From contig NZ_PDKB01000005.1 in NCBI RefSeq assembly GCF_003316695.1, positions 1 to 64,000 of the forward strand: DNA of 64,000 nucleotides, in the 5' to 3' direction. Positions 19,896-29,027 of the stretch are shown piece after piece. The number at the start of each line of letters is the position of its first letter. Position 1 is the stretch's first letter. The notes beneath the pieces were generated by a model, which saw only the letters and a list, made by a program, of their open reading frames with translations, did not search any database and was not told where the DNA came from. Origin of the DNA: Aliarcobacter vitoriensis. Lineage in GTDB: Bacteria > Campylobacterota > Campylobacteria > Campylobacterales > Arcobacteraceae. Made by a program: the position numbers and the translations under genes.

Positions 19896-22293
19896 ATGAA
19901 AAGAAGAGTTTTCATGTCAGTTGTAACATCTTTGATGTTAGGAAGTTCTTTTGCAAATGCAAAAGATATAAGTTTGCAAGAAGCAGTAGAGAATATAGTA
20001 AAGAAATATAATGTAACATATATTTCAAAATCAAAAGATTTAAAAAATAAGATAGTAGATTCAGAAAAGTTAGGTTTCGGGGGGGGGTACGGTATTAAGT
20101 AATCTAAATAGTGTATTAGAAGAACATAATCTCAAAGCTATACAAGAAAATGATGTGATATATATAATAGAAAATCCCCAATCATCATATAAAAAAGTAG
20201 GTAAAACTTATATCTTAGATGAAGTTTCTGTAAAAGATAATAAAGAAAATAGCTATACAAGAACTCAAGACAACTCTGCAACTGGTATGAATTTATCTTT
20301 AAAAGAAACTCCACAATCAGTTTCAGTTATCACTTCAAAAAGAATGGAAGATCAACAATTAAATAATCTAAATGATGTTCTAAGAAAGATACCTGGCGTT
20401 ACGGTAGATTCACAAGCAAGTAATACAGGTTTTGCTCAAATTTATTCTCGTGGATATGAAATAAAAAATATTCAAATAGATGGAGCAATGAGTTCAAGTA
20501 ACAATGCATATTACAAAGGCAATGAGAGTATGGATAGTACAATTTATGATTCTGTTTCAGTCGTTCGTGGAGCAACTGGACTTTTAACTGGTGCTGGAGA
20601 TCCTAGTGGAAGTATAAATTTAGTACGCAAAAAACCAACAAAAGATTTTCAAGCATCAATTGAAGCACAAACAGGAAGATGGGATAAATATAGAGGTGTA
20701 GTAGATATCGCTGGAGGATTTAATGAAGATGGAAGTATAAGAGGAAGATTTATAGCAGTTCATGATCAAGGTGGATATTTCAATCCCTTACTTGATAAAC
20801 AAAATAGCACTTTATATGGTGTTATAGAAGCTGATTTAGGTGATTCAACTACAATATCAGGTACTTGGGAAAGAGCAGAAGCAGAAAATAATGGTACTTA
20901 TTATGGAACAGAAGCAAGTATATTTTTTATGGATAGTGGATGGGGGAAAGTTGGATTATCAAATTTTGATAGATATACTTGGACAGCAGCAGATTGGACA
21001 AAGGTTGAAACTACTAAAGATACATATACTCTATCTTTAAATCATCATATCAATGACTCTTGGAAAATAGATACAACTTATCATTACAAGGAATATGAAA
21101 ATAAGAGCAAATATGGTATTTGTAGGTTATGGACTAACTATTGTAATGAGTATTATGAGGATATAAGCAAAAATCAGAAAGATAAAGATAAAGCTCATTC
21201 ATTGGATGTAAAACTAAACGGTACTTTTGAGCTATTTGGTCAAACTCATGATTTAGTAGCTGGATTTAATGGGCAAAAAATCAAAAATAATGCTATAACT
21301 CTTAAAAAATCTGATGTCTCATTACAAGATATTAAAATAATTAATAATAAAATTGTAGTTCCTGAACCAACTTGGGGTGGAATATCAAGGGCAAATAATA
21401 CTGAAACACAACAATATGGAGTATTTATTTCAACTAAATTAAATTTTACAGATGATTTATCGGCAATTTTAGGTGGTAGATATAGTGAATGGAAAACTGA
21501 AAAAATAAATAATATTAATAATAAAGTTACAGATGATAGAAAATTTGATAATTTTTTACCATATTTAGCTTTAACTTACGATCTTACGGAAAATATTACA
21601 ACTTATGCTAGTTATACAGAGATATTTAATCCACAAAATTATAAAGATAAAGATGATAAATTTCTTGATCCAGAAACTGGATTTAACTATGAAGTAGGTT
21701 TAAAAGGTGAATGGTTTGATGGAAGATTAAACTCTAGCATTGCACTATTCCAATCAGGAAAAGATAATCTTGCAGTAACAGATTATATCAATGGTAAAGA
21801 TGGTGAATGCCATAGAACTTCAACTGGTGTTTGTGCATCTAAAGCAGAAGATGATACAAAAAACAGAGGTTGGGAGTTTGAAGTTGCAGGAGAAATCACT
21901 CCAAATTGGCAACTACAAGCTAGTTTTTCTTCTTCTAGTTTAAGAAAAAGCAACAAAGAATTAATAAGTAATACTAAAACAGCAAATCTATTTACAACTT
22001 ATAAAGCAACATCTTCATTAACAATAGGTGGTGGTCTTAGTTGGCATGATAAATTTTCAAGTGATAGTATAAAAAACTCTTATATTAATATCGGTCGTGA
22101 AGATTTAGTTGGAGAAGCTGAACAAGATGATTATTATGTGGTTGATTTAATGGCAAACTATGAATTCAATAAAAACCTAAGTTTACTTGTAAATATCAAT
22201 AATGCTTTAAATAAAGAGTATAAAACTAATTTTGAAAAATACGCTTATGGAGAAGAGAGAAATTGGATGGCTACTTTGAAATATAAGTTTTGA
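19896..22293 (+). CDS. TonB-dependent siderophore-type receptor, split by a poly-G frameshift (phase OFF)
   Basis: The first frame (19896-20102) encodes a signal peptide (SVVTSLMLGSSFANA) and the start of an STN domain (DISLQEAVENIVKKYNVTYI), then ends just after nine Gs at a TAA. The other frame continues from the tract (GTVLSNLNSVLEEHNLKAIQ, the rest of STN) through the plug (ETPQSVSVITSKRMEDQQLN) and the beta-barrel to a terminal NWMATLKYKF, where the last Phe fits outer-membrane insertion. An 8- or 11-G tract would join both into one protein of about 799 residues. FpvA/FhuE-like receptors with STN domains import ferric siderophores and signal to sigma factors. No sigma/anti-sigma pair is adjacent. 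Confidence 0.85.
20079..20087 (+). repeat. Nine-G homopolymer tract inside the receptor gene
   Basis: Nine consecutive Gs (TTTC-G9-TACGG). With n Gs the downstream frame is read only if n leaves remainder 2 on division by 3 (8 or 11), so the 9-G state is OFF. Such tracts vary by slipped-strand mispairing in Campylobacterota. Confidence 0.9.
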
Positions 22294-22321
22294 TTTATTT
22301 TCAGTATATTTGAAAATTTTA

Positions 22322-22366
22322 TTGACATTATAATTATTAATAGATATAATTCTCATTATTTAAATT
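22322..22366 (+). promoter_or_regulatory. Promoter of the comEA-like gene, possible Fur-like site
   Basis: TTGACA (22322-22327), 17 bp, then TATAAT (22345-22350) form a consensus promoter 29 bp before the ATG. The sequence ATAATTCTCATTATTT overlapping the -10 resembles part of a Fur box; that part is weak. Confidence 0.65.
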
Positions 22367-22378
22367 AAAGGAGATAAG

Positions 22379-22714
22379 ATGAAAAAATTTATGGTATTAC
22401 TGATGTTATGTAGTTCCTTTTTGTTTGCAATTAATTTACAAACTGCTTCAAAAGAAGAACTTATGGGGATAAAAGGAATAGGTGAGAAAAAAGCTGAACA
22501 AATACTAGAATATAGGAAGGTTAATAGTATTAAATCACCAGAAGATTTGAGAAATATCAAGGGGTTTGGAGATTCTATTATTAACAATGTAAAAAATGAT
22601 GTAAAAGCTAAAGGCTCATCAAATAAAGGTGATGAAAAAGAAGTAAAAGATTCTAAAGAAAAAGAATCAAAACAAGATAAAAAATCTAAAAAAGATAATG
22701 AAACTAAAAAGTAA
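22379..22714 (+). CDS. ComEA-like exported helix-hairpin-helix protein
   Basis: 111 residues: signal peptide (FMVLLMLCSSFLFA), then one HhH pair (INLQTASKEELMGIKGIGEK and SPEDLRNIKGFGDSIINNV), then a Lys/Glu/Ser-rich tail of about 35 residues. ComEA proteins bind incoming DNA in the periplasm during natural transformation. The core is as short as in other epsilon-type ComEA proteins. The charged tail may be flexible. It has its own promoter and terminator. It is notable because another transformation gene, comM, is interrupted in this window. Confidence 0.8.
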   Translation: MKKFMVLLMLCSSFLFAINLQTASKEELMGIKGIGEKKAEQILEYRKVNSIKSPEDLRNIKGFGDSIINNVKNDVKAKGSSNKGDEKEVKDSKEKESKQDKKSKKDNETKK

Positions 22715-22728
22715 TCTTTTGATTTTTT

Positions 22729-22768
22729 AAGATAGTTTAAGAGCAATTCTCTTGGCTATCTTTTTTTT
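22729..22768 (+). terminator. Terminator after the comEA-like gene
   Basis: AAGATAG pairs with CTATCTT around an inner AAGAG/CTCTT stem, followed by eight Ts. Confidence 0.8.
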
Positions 22769-22836
22769 GATATTATGAATTCAAAAAACTAAAACATAGC
22801 TCATAGATGTATCACAATTTGTTAAATAATCTATAT

Positions 22837-22854
22837 TTGGTGGAGATGTGCGGG
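22837..22854. repeat. Distal attachment-site repeat of the ssrA island
   Basis: TTGGTGGAGATGTGCGGG is an exact 18-bp copy of the 3' end of ssrA (30340-30357), in the same orientation and 7.5 kb away. This is the expected product of integration at the tmRNA 3' end. Confidence 0.88.
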
Positions 22855-22965
22855 GAAAGTAATTCCAAAACTCCTTTAAATACGGCTAAATAAGGGCTAC
22901 AAATCAAAAAAAACATTTAAAAAATCATCTTGTGATATATAGAAGGGATACACCATTGGAGAAAA

Positions 22966-24765
22966 ATGGCAAACTTTCTATATAAAAGAAGTGGAACTTA
23001 TTATTTTCACAAAAGAGTATCTTTTGATAACAACTCTTTTCTAATTAGACAATCATTAAAAACTAAATGCTACAATAGTGCGAAAATTTTGGTTAGTTTA
23101 CTTAATTTTCAAATTCATAAAAATCTATTAAAAGGGCATTTAATGACAAAACAAGAGATAGAAGATATAACATATAAATATTTTACTGATGGATTAGAAG
23201 AGTATGAAAAATTAGAAGATTTAAGGCATGAAGCAAATACGACAACTATTAGGGGAACAACTTATGAAGGCAGCACAGAAAAGGCTATCATAAACAAACT
23301 GAATGAGTTTCAAGCTATTAATGAAAAAAGAGATTTTAAAGAAGTTAAAAATATTATAGATAATCAAATAATCCCAAGAAGTGGAATTAATGAAAATATA
23401 ATTGAAGAGTTAAAAAAACACAAAGAGTTCTATTGGAAGATGTTTAAATATGAGATTGAATTATTAAATACTGATTTATCAAGATATTATAGCTACTCTC
23501 CAAAAATGGAACAAGAAACACAACAATCTCAAATATACATAAATGAAGAAAAAAAAGATATTCCAGATTTTTATGAACTTATGGAAGAGATTAAAAGATA
23601 CTATAAAGAAAAAAGAAAATTAAAAGATGAAACAATAAATACATATATAGAAACTTTTGGAATTATTAATGAAGTTTTCCCAAATAAAAAACTAAATGAA
23701 CTAACTTTAAAAGATTGTGAATATTTAGAAAATATAATTGTAAATCTCCCTAAAAATAGAAAAAAAGGCAAACTAACAAGAGATTTGAATATTGAAGAAC
23801 AAACAGAACTAATTAAAGATATTTTAAATCAAAGAAATAATGATATATATTTATTAGAATATGAAAATATACAAGTGATAGAACATGACACCATAAATAA
23901 CTACTTCGACAGGATTAAATTTTTTATTAAATATTGTTCTGAAAAATATGATTTTAAAAATCCAGTGAATCAATTTGTTTTAGAAAGTTTCAGAATAACA
24001 AAAGACCCAAGCATGGATAGATTTTTACTAAGTGATGATGAAATAGTTAAAATATTTAATGAATTCGATTATCTAAATAATAGAATATTATACACATTAA
24101 AAAATGACCCTTTGAAAGTTTTTGGAATATTTCTTACTATGTTCTTAGGATTAAGACCTAGTGAAATAGGGCAATTTATGATTGCTGATTTAAAAACTAC
24201 TAAACATAGTAAAACTGGTGAGTTAATATATTATTTAGAAGTTTCAAAAGAAAATCAAAGTGATAATAAAAGCTTAAATGATGTAAAAAGTAATAAAACA
24301 ATATATGCTAAAAGAAAACTTCCTTTAACGAAACTATTGATTGAAAAATTACGGCTTTTAGATTTTATAAATTATAGAAAGAAAAATAAACACACTTTTA
24401 TTTTTGTGGATGAAGAAAAAGGAAAAGAAACTAAGAATCTCATAAAATCAACCATTAGAAGATGTGAAAGTAGATTTAATGACAAAATCAAAAAAATAGA
24501 TATTGAAGATAAAGAAAAAAAATCTTATTACTCACTAAGACATAGTTTCGCAAATAAAATAAAACATATGCCCGAAACATTAAAAGATAAAAGGGGAGAA
24601 AGTTTAATGGGGCATACACGAAATGACACAGAACTTTTTAATCGATATGGAAACAAATATTTTGAGCCTGATTTTTTAGTGGAAATATTGGAAAAAGTAG
24701 AGTATAAAGGATTAAATGTAATCTTAGATAAAGTGAACTTTTCTATTGGAAAGCTTTTGGAATAG
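22966..24765 (+). CDS. Tyrosine recombinase (island integrase)
   Basis: 599 residues. The N terminus (MANFLYKRSGTYYFHKRVSF) resembles the arm-binding head of DUF6538-type integrases. A long central SAM-like core-binding region follows, then the catalytic domain: MFLGLRPSEIGQF with the first Arg near residue 395, SLRHSFANKI with His-x-x-Arg near 525, LMGHTRND near 548 and the Tyr nucleophile in FNRYGNKY near 560. It lies 112 bp inside the distal att repeat and should integrate the island at ssrA. It is longer than most integrases because of the middle region. Confidence 0.88.
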   Translation: MANFLYKRSGTYYFHKRVSFDNNSFLIRQSLKTKCYNSAKILVSLLNFQIHKNLLKGHLMTKQEIEDITYKYFTDGLEEYEKLEDLRHEANTTTIRGTTYEGSTEKAIINKLNEFQAINEKRDFKEVKNIIDNQIIPRSGINENIIEELKKHKEFYWKMFKYEIELLNTDLSRYYSYSPKMEQETQQSQIYINEEKKDIPDFYELMEEIKRYYKEKRKLKDETINTYIETFGIINEVFPNKKLNELTLKDCEYLENIIVNLPKNRKKGKLTRDLNIEEQTELIKDILNQRNNDIYLLEYENIQVIEHDTINNYFDRIKFFIKYCSEKYDFKNPVNQFVLESFRITKDPSMDRFLLSDDEIVKIFNEFDYLNNRILYTLKNDPLKVFGIFLTMFLGLRPSEIGQFMIADLKTTKHSKTGELIYYLEVSKENQSDNKSLNDVKSNKTIYAKRKLPLTKLLIEKLRLLDFINYRKKNKHTFIFVDEEKGKETKNLIKSTIRRCESRFNDKIKKIDIEDKEKKSYYSLRHSFANKIKHMPETLKDKRGESLMGHTRNDTELFNRYGNKYFEPDFLVEILEKVEYKGLNVILDKVNFSIGKLLE

Positions 24766-24769
24766 AAGA

Positions 24770-25021
24770 TTATTTAAAAAATTCTTCTATTGGAATATTG
24801 AAAGATTTGGAAATCTTATATAAATGTTCTAAGTTAAAATGTTTTTCATATTTATTATTTTCACAGTTTGAATAAAAAGCTATTGATTTGATACCTATAT
24901 CAAGTGCTACTTTTTCTTGTGAACAACCTTTTTCTATTCTATATTTTCTCACATTATTTGAAATGTTTTTATAAAAATCATGTATCTCTTCTTTTGAACT
25001 GTTACTAAAATCTATTTCCAT
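24770..25021 (-). CDS. Xre-family HTH regulator
   Basis: 83 residues with an Xre-type HTH: VRKYRIEKGCSQEKVALDIGI, then LEHLYKISKSFNIPIEEFFK. It is divergent from the small zinc-ribbon membrane gene, and paired inverted repeats lie between the two starts. It probably controls the island genes, repressing its own promoter. Confidence 0.8.
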   Translation of the reverse strand: MEIDFSNSSKEEIHDFYKNISNNVRKYRIEKGCSQEKVALDIGIKSIAFYSNCENNKYEKHFNLEHLYKISKSFNIPIEEFFK

Positions 25022-25026
25022 TTAAT

Positions 25027-25097
25027 TTATCCTATAGAGTAAAAATAATTTAAACTTTATTCAGATAAAATACATATGTCTTTATTCTATAGGATAA
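25027..25097. promoter_or_regulatory. Divergent control region with inverted operator pair
   Basis: TTATCCTATAGA at 25027-25038 and its exact reverse complement TCTATAGGATAA at 25086-25097 flank the divergent promoters of the HTH regulator and the next plus-strand gene. Each arm holds the palindrome CTATAG. They are probably binding sites of the adjacent HTH regulator. Confidence 0.65.
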
Positions 25098-25116
25098 AAA
25101 ATTAAAAAGGGGAAAA

Positions 25117-25497
25117 ATGCCAATATGTAAAAATTGTGGTAAAAAATATTTATATCTTTCTTTAGGAAGTAGTGATTATTGTGAAAATTGCCAACCAGAG
25201 TTGAGTTTTAGCGATGAAGGTATTGAAGATATAAAAAAAGAAAATAAAAAAGTAGATAAAAATTCAAAACAAAAAATAGAAGATAGCCAAACTTGTGGGA
25301 TTGTATCTTGTGTGTTAGGTATTTTATCACTTTTTACTGGAGCGATAGGGATAATTTTTGCCATTATAGGGCTTATTTGTGGTCTTAAAAACTCAAAAAA
25401 TGCTTTTGGAATAATAGGAATAATTGTTTCAAGTATATATCTTATAGTATTTTTACTTGGTGCTTTAGGCCTTGTTTCAATTTTGGCTATGAGTTAA
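25117..25497 (+). CDS. Zinc-ribbon membrane protein (DUF4190-like)
   Basis: 126 residues: N-terminal zinc ribbon (CKNCGKKY ... CENCQ), a charged linker, then two hydrophobic segments (GIVSCVLGILSLFTGAIGII, near 67-90, and GIIGIIVSSIYLIVFLLGAL). The membrane part resembles DUF4190, found in bacterial membrane proteins of unknown function. It is the first gene under the divergent operator, and three small membrane or secreted proteins follow it. Confidence 0.6.
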   Translation: MPICKNCGKKYLYLSLGSSDYCENCQPELSFSDEGIEDIKKENKKVDKNSKQKIEDSQTCGIVSCVLGILSLFTGAIGIIFAIIGLICGLKNSKNAFGIIGIIVSSIYLIVFLLGALGLVSILAMS

Positions 25498-25522
25498 AAA
25501 TAAATCAATAAAAAGGAAATTT

Positions 25523-25684
25523 ATGAGTTATGAAAAAATAGTTATAGTTTTATTAGTTTCAATAATAGGAGTATCTGCTAAAAATTTATTTATGGATAAT
25601 TCTGGTGCAATAGATTCTTTAGCAATAATTGTATGTGCAGTAGGAGTTATTTTAATTCAAATAAAAACAAGAAATCAAGAATAA
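25523..25684 (+). CDS. Small membrane protein, unknown
   Basis: 53 residues, MSYEKIVIVLLVSIIGVSAK then a short loop and a second hydrophobic stretch (SLAIIVCAVGVILIQI). SD AAAAGGAAA precedes the ATG. Not recognised. It lies between the zinc-ribbon protein and the lipoprotein, in the same direction. Confidence 0.6.
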   Translation: MSYEKIVIVLLVSIIGVSAKNLFMDNSGAIDSLAIIVCAVGVILIQIKTRNQE

Positions 25685-25701
25685 ATTAAAAAAGGGGAGA
25701 A

Positions 25702-26301
25702 ATGAAAAATTTGTTATTAGTAGCATTGTTAATGCTAGGATTGTTGTTTAGTGGTTGTTCTTCAAAATCAGACCCATCTTCAAATATAAATCAAGGAAAT
25801 TCAGCGAGTTTTGCTGGTGGTTTGTTATCAAGTGGAAATCCTATTTTAATGGGAGTTGGAGCATTGGTTGGAGCTGTTGGTATTGTTGGTATAGAAAGTG
25901 GAGATAATAGAGAACAATATAATTCTTTAAATCAAGAGCAAAAAGAAAAATATGTTCAACTTATGCAACCTTGTATGAGAGAACTTAATATTATAAAAAT
26001 AAATACACATTGGAAATATGAAAAACTTTCTCAAAATGAAAAAGATAAACTTTATAAAAGACCTATGATAGAAACTTTATCAACAAGAGATTTTGATAGA
26101 GGATTTGTATGGAGAAATGGATTAGATAAATTTTCAGAATATAGAGATGTTTGCCACCCACAAGCCATAAAAGAAATTCTAGGTGAACAAACACAAACTG
26201 TTCCAGTTTTGGAAACTAAAGAAACAACAGAAAATGAAGCAATAGAAAACCAAACTCCTACTTTAAGCAATGATGAAAAAGTAGAAGAAAATAAGAAATA
26301 A
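25702..26301 (+). CDS. Island lipoprotein, unknown function
   Basis: 199 residues with a lipoprotein signal and lipobox (LLMLGLLFSGCSSKS, Cys near residue 19). A Gly-rich hydrophobic stretch follows (GGLLSSGNPILMGVGALVGAVGIVG), resembling a glycine-zipper segment, then a conserved-looking domain with EKYVQLMQPCMREL and FDRGFVWRNGLDKF, and an acidic tail. Probably membrane- or envelope-attached. No family recognised. Confidence 0.6.
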   Translation: MKNLLLVALLMLGLLFSGCSSKSDPSSNINQGNSASFAGGLLSSGNPILMGVGALVGAVGIVGIESGDNREQYNSLNQEQKEKYVQLMQPCMRELNIIKINTHWKYEKLSQNEKDKLYKRPMIETLSTRDFDRGFVWRNGLDKFSEYRDVCHPQAIKEILGEQTQTVPVLETKETTENEAIENQTPTLSNDEKVEENKK

Positions 26302-26327
26302 AAAATTAGTTAAAAAAAGGGTTTAAA

Positions 26328-26579
26328 ATGGAAAATAAAGAAGAATTATTAAAACTAGAAATAGAAAAACTAAAATTAGAAAATGAGAATCTTAAATTAA
26401 AAAATACAAATTTAACTGTTTTCCCTATATATGAGAATAAAGTTATTAAAAGTAATTCTTATTCATATAAAGAAGAAGTTGAAACTCCTTCTGAAGGATT
26501 AAATAATCATCAAATAGCTCTTATATTAATCCCAATTATTGGATTTATTGTAGTATCTTATTTAATATTTACATCATAA
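26328..26579 (+). CDS. Coiled-coil protein with C-terminal membrane segment
   Basis: 83 residues: a leucine-heptad coiled coil at residues 3-30 (ELLKLEIEKLKLENENLKLK), a short linker and a TM segment (IALILIPIIGFIVVSYLIF). Not recognised. It is the last gene of the small membrane-protein group and is followed by a hairpin. Confidence 0.55.
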   Translation: MENKEELLKLEIEKLKLENENLKLKNTNLTVFPIYENKVIKSNSYSYKEEVETPSEGLNNHQIALILIPIIGFIVVSYLIFTS

Positions 26580-26669
26580 AATAAGAAGTTCTTTTTATTA
26601 GTTATTTTATTCCTACTTCATCGCATTTTTAAAAACAATCAACTTTTAACTAAAAAATATCTTATAACA

Positions 26670-26700
26670 ATATAAGCCCTTAGAAAGGGTTATATTTTTA
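26670..26700 (+). terminator. Hairpin after the small membrane-protein genes
   Basis: TATAAGCCCTT-AG-AAAGGGTTATA followed by TTTTTA, about 90 bp after the last gene. Confidence 0.65.
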
Positions 26701-26830
26701 TAGGATACTTTATGTATAAATATATAATCAAAAATTAAAAAACACTTTATTATTGTTAAGCTAAAAGCAATAATAAAAGTAAGTATGGGTGGCACCATAT
26801 TTTTTAATTTCTGATTTTGAACTTGTGGGA

Positions 26831-26943
26831 GCTTCCTTATCTCTGTTTAAAAAATTAAACAGAGATAGGAAGCGATACAAAAAATCGCACTTGCGAAAAG
26901 ATATATCGAGAAAATGGGCATTTAGCAATGTCCATTTTTGCTA
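26831..26943. other. Cluster of strong hairpins in a 625-bp non-coding stretch
   Basis: Between the genes ending at 26579 and starting at 27205, I see GCTTCCTTATCTCTGTTTAA pairing with TTAAACAGAGATAGGAAGC (26831-26873, one bulged T). GCGAT/ATCGC (26872-26888) and ATGGGCATT/AATGTCCAT (26914-26935, overlapping TAGCAA/TTGCTA to 26943) follow. A short frame here has no recognisable product. The structures could be a small RNA or part of an origin region. The rest of the stretch shows nothing else. Confidence 0.45.
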
Positions 26944-27204
26944 TATTTTGTATAAAAACACACTAAAAACTGACAAATGCTCCACTATTCAATAACTAGC
27001 CAAACTTATAAACTGCCCCTTTGAATTTTGAGTTTTTTTATTTCTGCTTTTACCTTGCCTTTTAACTCTTCGTTATTACACTTTGGCATTTCGTGATATT
27101 GCCTTAAAAATAAATCACAGGTCTAAACCACAGTTAAGAAATAATTTATATTTTAAACATCTTTTAGGTGTTCAGTATATAAAAATATAAAGGAGTTATA
27201 AAAT

Positions 27205-27570
27205 ATGTTCACTCAAAAAAAGAAACAATATTATTCAAATATTTTGGGATTTAAAAATTCAGATGATTTTGAAAACTTTGCTAAGAGATATTTAAAATAT
27301 CTCCAAAATCAAACATTTACAAAAAATCGTGTTATGGCAGGATTTTTCATCTTGCTTGAAATTCAAAAAGAAACAATATCAAAAAATAAATCTCTGATAA
27401 ATTTGGAAAATATAAAAAATCAACATATAAAAAAATACTCAACTCTAATTTTAGATTTAAGAAAAAATGGAAGTGGTAGCCAATCAATAGAAAAATATTT
27501 ATATGAAAATCACAGAGTAAAAGTAAGTAGGGGAACGATAGAAAAATTTTATAAACAAAATAATCTTTAG
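27205..27570 (+). CDS. Small island protein with possible C-terminal HTH
   Basis: 121 residues, not recognised by family. The C-terminal part (LRKNGSGSQSIEKYLYENHR then VKVSRGTIEKFY) looks like a helix-turn-helix of the kind that reads repeated DNA sites. It has a good SD (AAAGGAG). It ends 12 bp before a recombinase gene, so it may be an accessory factor for it; this is inference. Confidence 0.5.
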   Translation: MFTQKKKQYYSNILGFKNSDDFENFAKRYLKYLQNQTFTKNRVMAGFFILLEIQKETISKNKSLINLENIKNQHIKKYSTLILDLRKNGSGSQSIEKYLYENHRVKVSRGTIEKFYKQNNL

Positions 27571-27582
27571 TTTGTTTATAAT

Positions 27583-28446
27583 ATGGCAAATCTAAAAGGT
27601 GGAACATTTGAAAAGCAAATTAAAGATGCTTTCCACAGATTGGAAGCATTTGGAATTGGAAGAGTTGGAAAAAGCGATAATTTAACTCATTCTGACAAAT
27701 TAGCCGAAAAAAGGGAAATGTATTTAAAAGATATAACATCTTTTTTTAAATCCCAAAATCTAAATAATAAACTAAATACACTTTTTACAAAAGAAAATCT
27801 TAATAACTTTTTTAATTCAAGATTAGAAAATCTATCTTCAAAAACTCAAGAGAATTATTTAAGGGGCTTCTCCAGTATGCTTAAAGGATTGGAACAACAA
27901 AATATTTATATTCCTTTACAACTAGAAGATAAAGATTTTTTTAACGATAGAGTATCAATTATCAAAGATGAAGCAGATATTATCATCGAAAATAGATATA
28001 TTGAAAATGTTGATAATGTAATAAAAAGTTTATATGAAGATAGGGCAATATCGGGCTTAATTGCTGAAATTCAATATAACCTAAGTATAAGACAAAGTGA
28101 AGCCTTTAAACTTGTAAAAAATCCAACTCTATATTTAGATAGTGGTTATGTTGTCAATTTAGTAGGAAAAGGTAATCATAAATATAATCCTAAAGAAATA
28201 TCATTTGAACTAGAACAGAAACTTTTAAATAATAAAGATTTTTTAATAGATAAATCAACCTATTATAGCGATTTAAAAAGTTATGATATATCTTCTCATG
28301 ATTTTAGATTTACAGCTGCTCGTGATAAATTTGAAGATATGTTAAAAAGTGGAATTAGTGAAAAAGAAGCAAAATTACAAGTAAGCCAGGAACTAAACCA
28401 TAAAAGGGAAGCTATCACTAATTATTATTTAAAACGAACAGAATAA
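27583..28446 (+). CDS. Second, short tyrosine recombinase-like protein
   Basis: 287 residues. A core-binding region (SKTQENYLRGFSSMLKGLEQ) is followed by a catalytic-like domain: LSIRQSEAFKL (first Arg), VNLVGKGNHKYNP (Lys strand), HDFRFTAARDKF (His-x-x-Arg) and LNHKREAITNYYLKR (His and Tyr). It is shorter than the integrase at 22966. It may resolve dimers or assist integration. No SD is obvious, and a TATAAT abuts the ATG, so a leaderless transcript is possible. Confidence 0.7.
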   Translation: MANLKGGTFEKQIKDAFHRLEAFGIGRVGKSDNLTHSDKLAEKREMYLKDITSFFKSQNLNNKLNTLFTKENLNNFFNSRLENLSSKTQENYLRGFSSMLKGLEQQNIYIPLQLEDKDFFNDRVSIIKDEADIIIENRYIENVDNVIKSLYEDRAISGLIAEIQYNLSIRQSEAFKLVKNPTLYLDSGYVVNLVGKGNHKYNPKEISFELEQKLLNNKDFLIDKSTYYSDLKSYDISSHDFRFTAARDKFEDMLKSGISEKEAKLQVSQELNHKREAITNYYLKRTE

Positions 28447-29027
28447 AAGGCTTTTATTTAGGTTTTGTTTTACTTGTTTTTAGCTTTAGCTAAAAATAGC
28501 CCCGTTTGGGGATTTAAGGGTAGGGGCTATAAAACAAAATAATCCCCGAATTAAAAACTTATCAAAAAAATATTTATCTTCTTATCAATTTATAATCTTC
28601 ATGTAAATATTTAATTTTTATCTTTAAAAAAGATGAAATATTAACTATCCATTCAAAAAAATACCTCTCTAAGCCCGATATAATGGCACTTTGAAGCCAA
28701 AAAAATGTTTTTATTATTAATTAATATATATTCTTATTTATTTATATATTTTATTATTTAAGATTAATATTTATTCTTTATTCTCTCTTTTTTATCCTTA
28801 CTATTTGCTATCTTCAATTATCTTTTATTTCTTCACTTGGTGTTAATTTTAAATAATACAGTAAGACCATCTACAATGAACATTTTTTTTTACTTTTTTT
28901 TAAAGAATTTTTCATTTTTTTTACTAAATCTAACTTTTACAAAAAATCACTCTTATAACAATAAAAATATGTATTAAATTCTATTCCAACACCTTTCAGG
29001 GTTGCTCCAAAAAAAAGGAGTAAGCCC
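28447..29027. other. Non-coding 580 bp upstream of rep
   Basis: Two hairpins follow the recombinase: TTTTTAGC/GCTAAAAA (28477-28496) and TAGCCCC/GGGGCTA (28497-28529), likely terminators. A TATAAT at 28679-28684 is a candidate promoter. The rest is very AT-rich with no gene; I saw no clear iterons. A strong SD (AAAGGAG) precedes the rep gene. Confidence 0.5.

Noticed and set aside
26789-26995. 68-codon open frame in the hairpin region
   Set aside because: It runs through the large inverted repeats and lacks a ribosome site and a protein-like composition.
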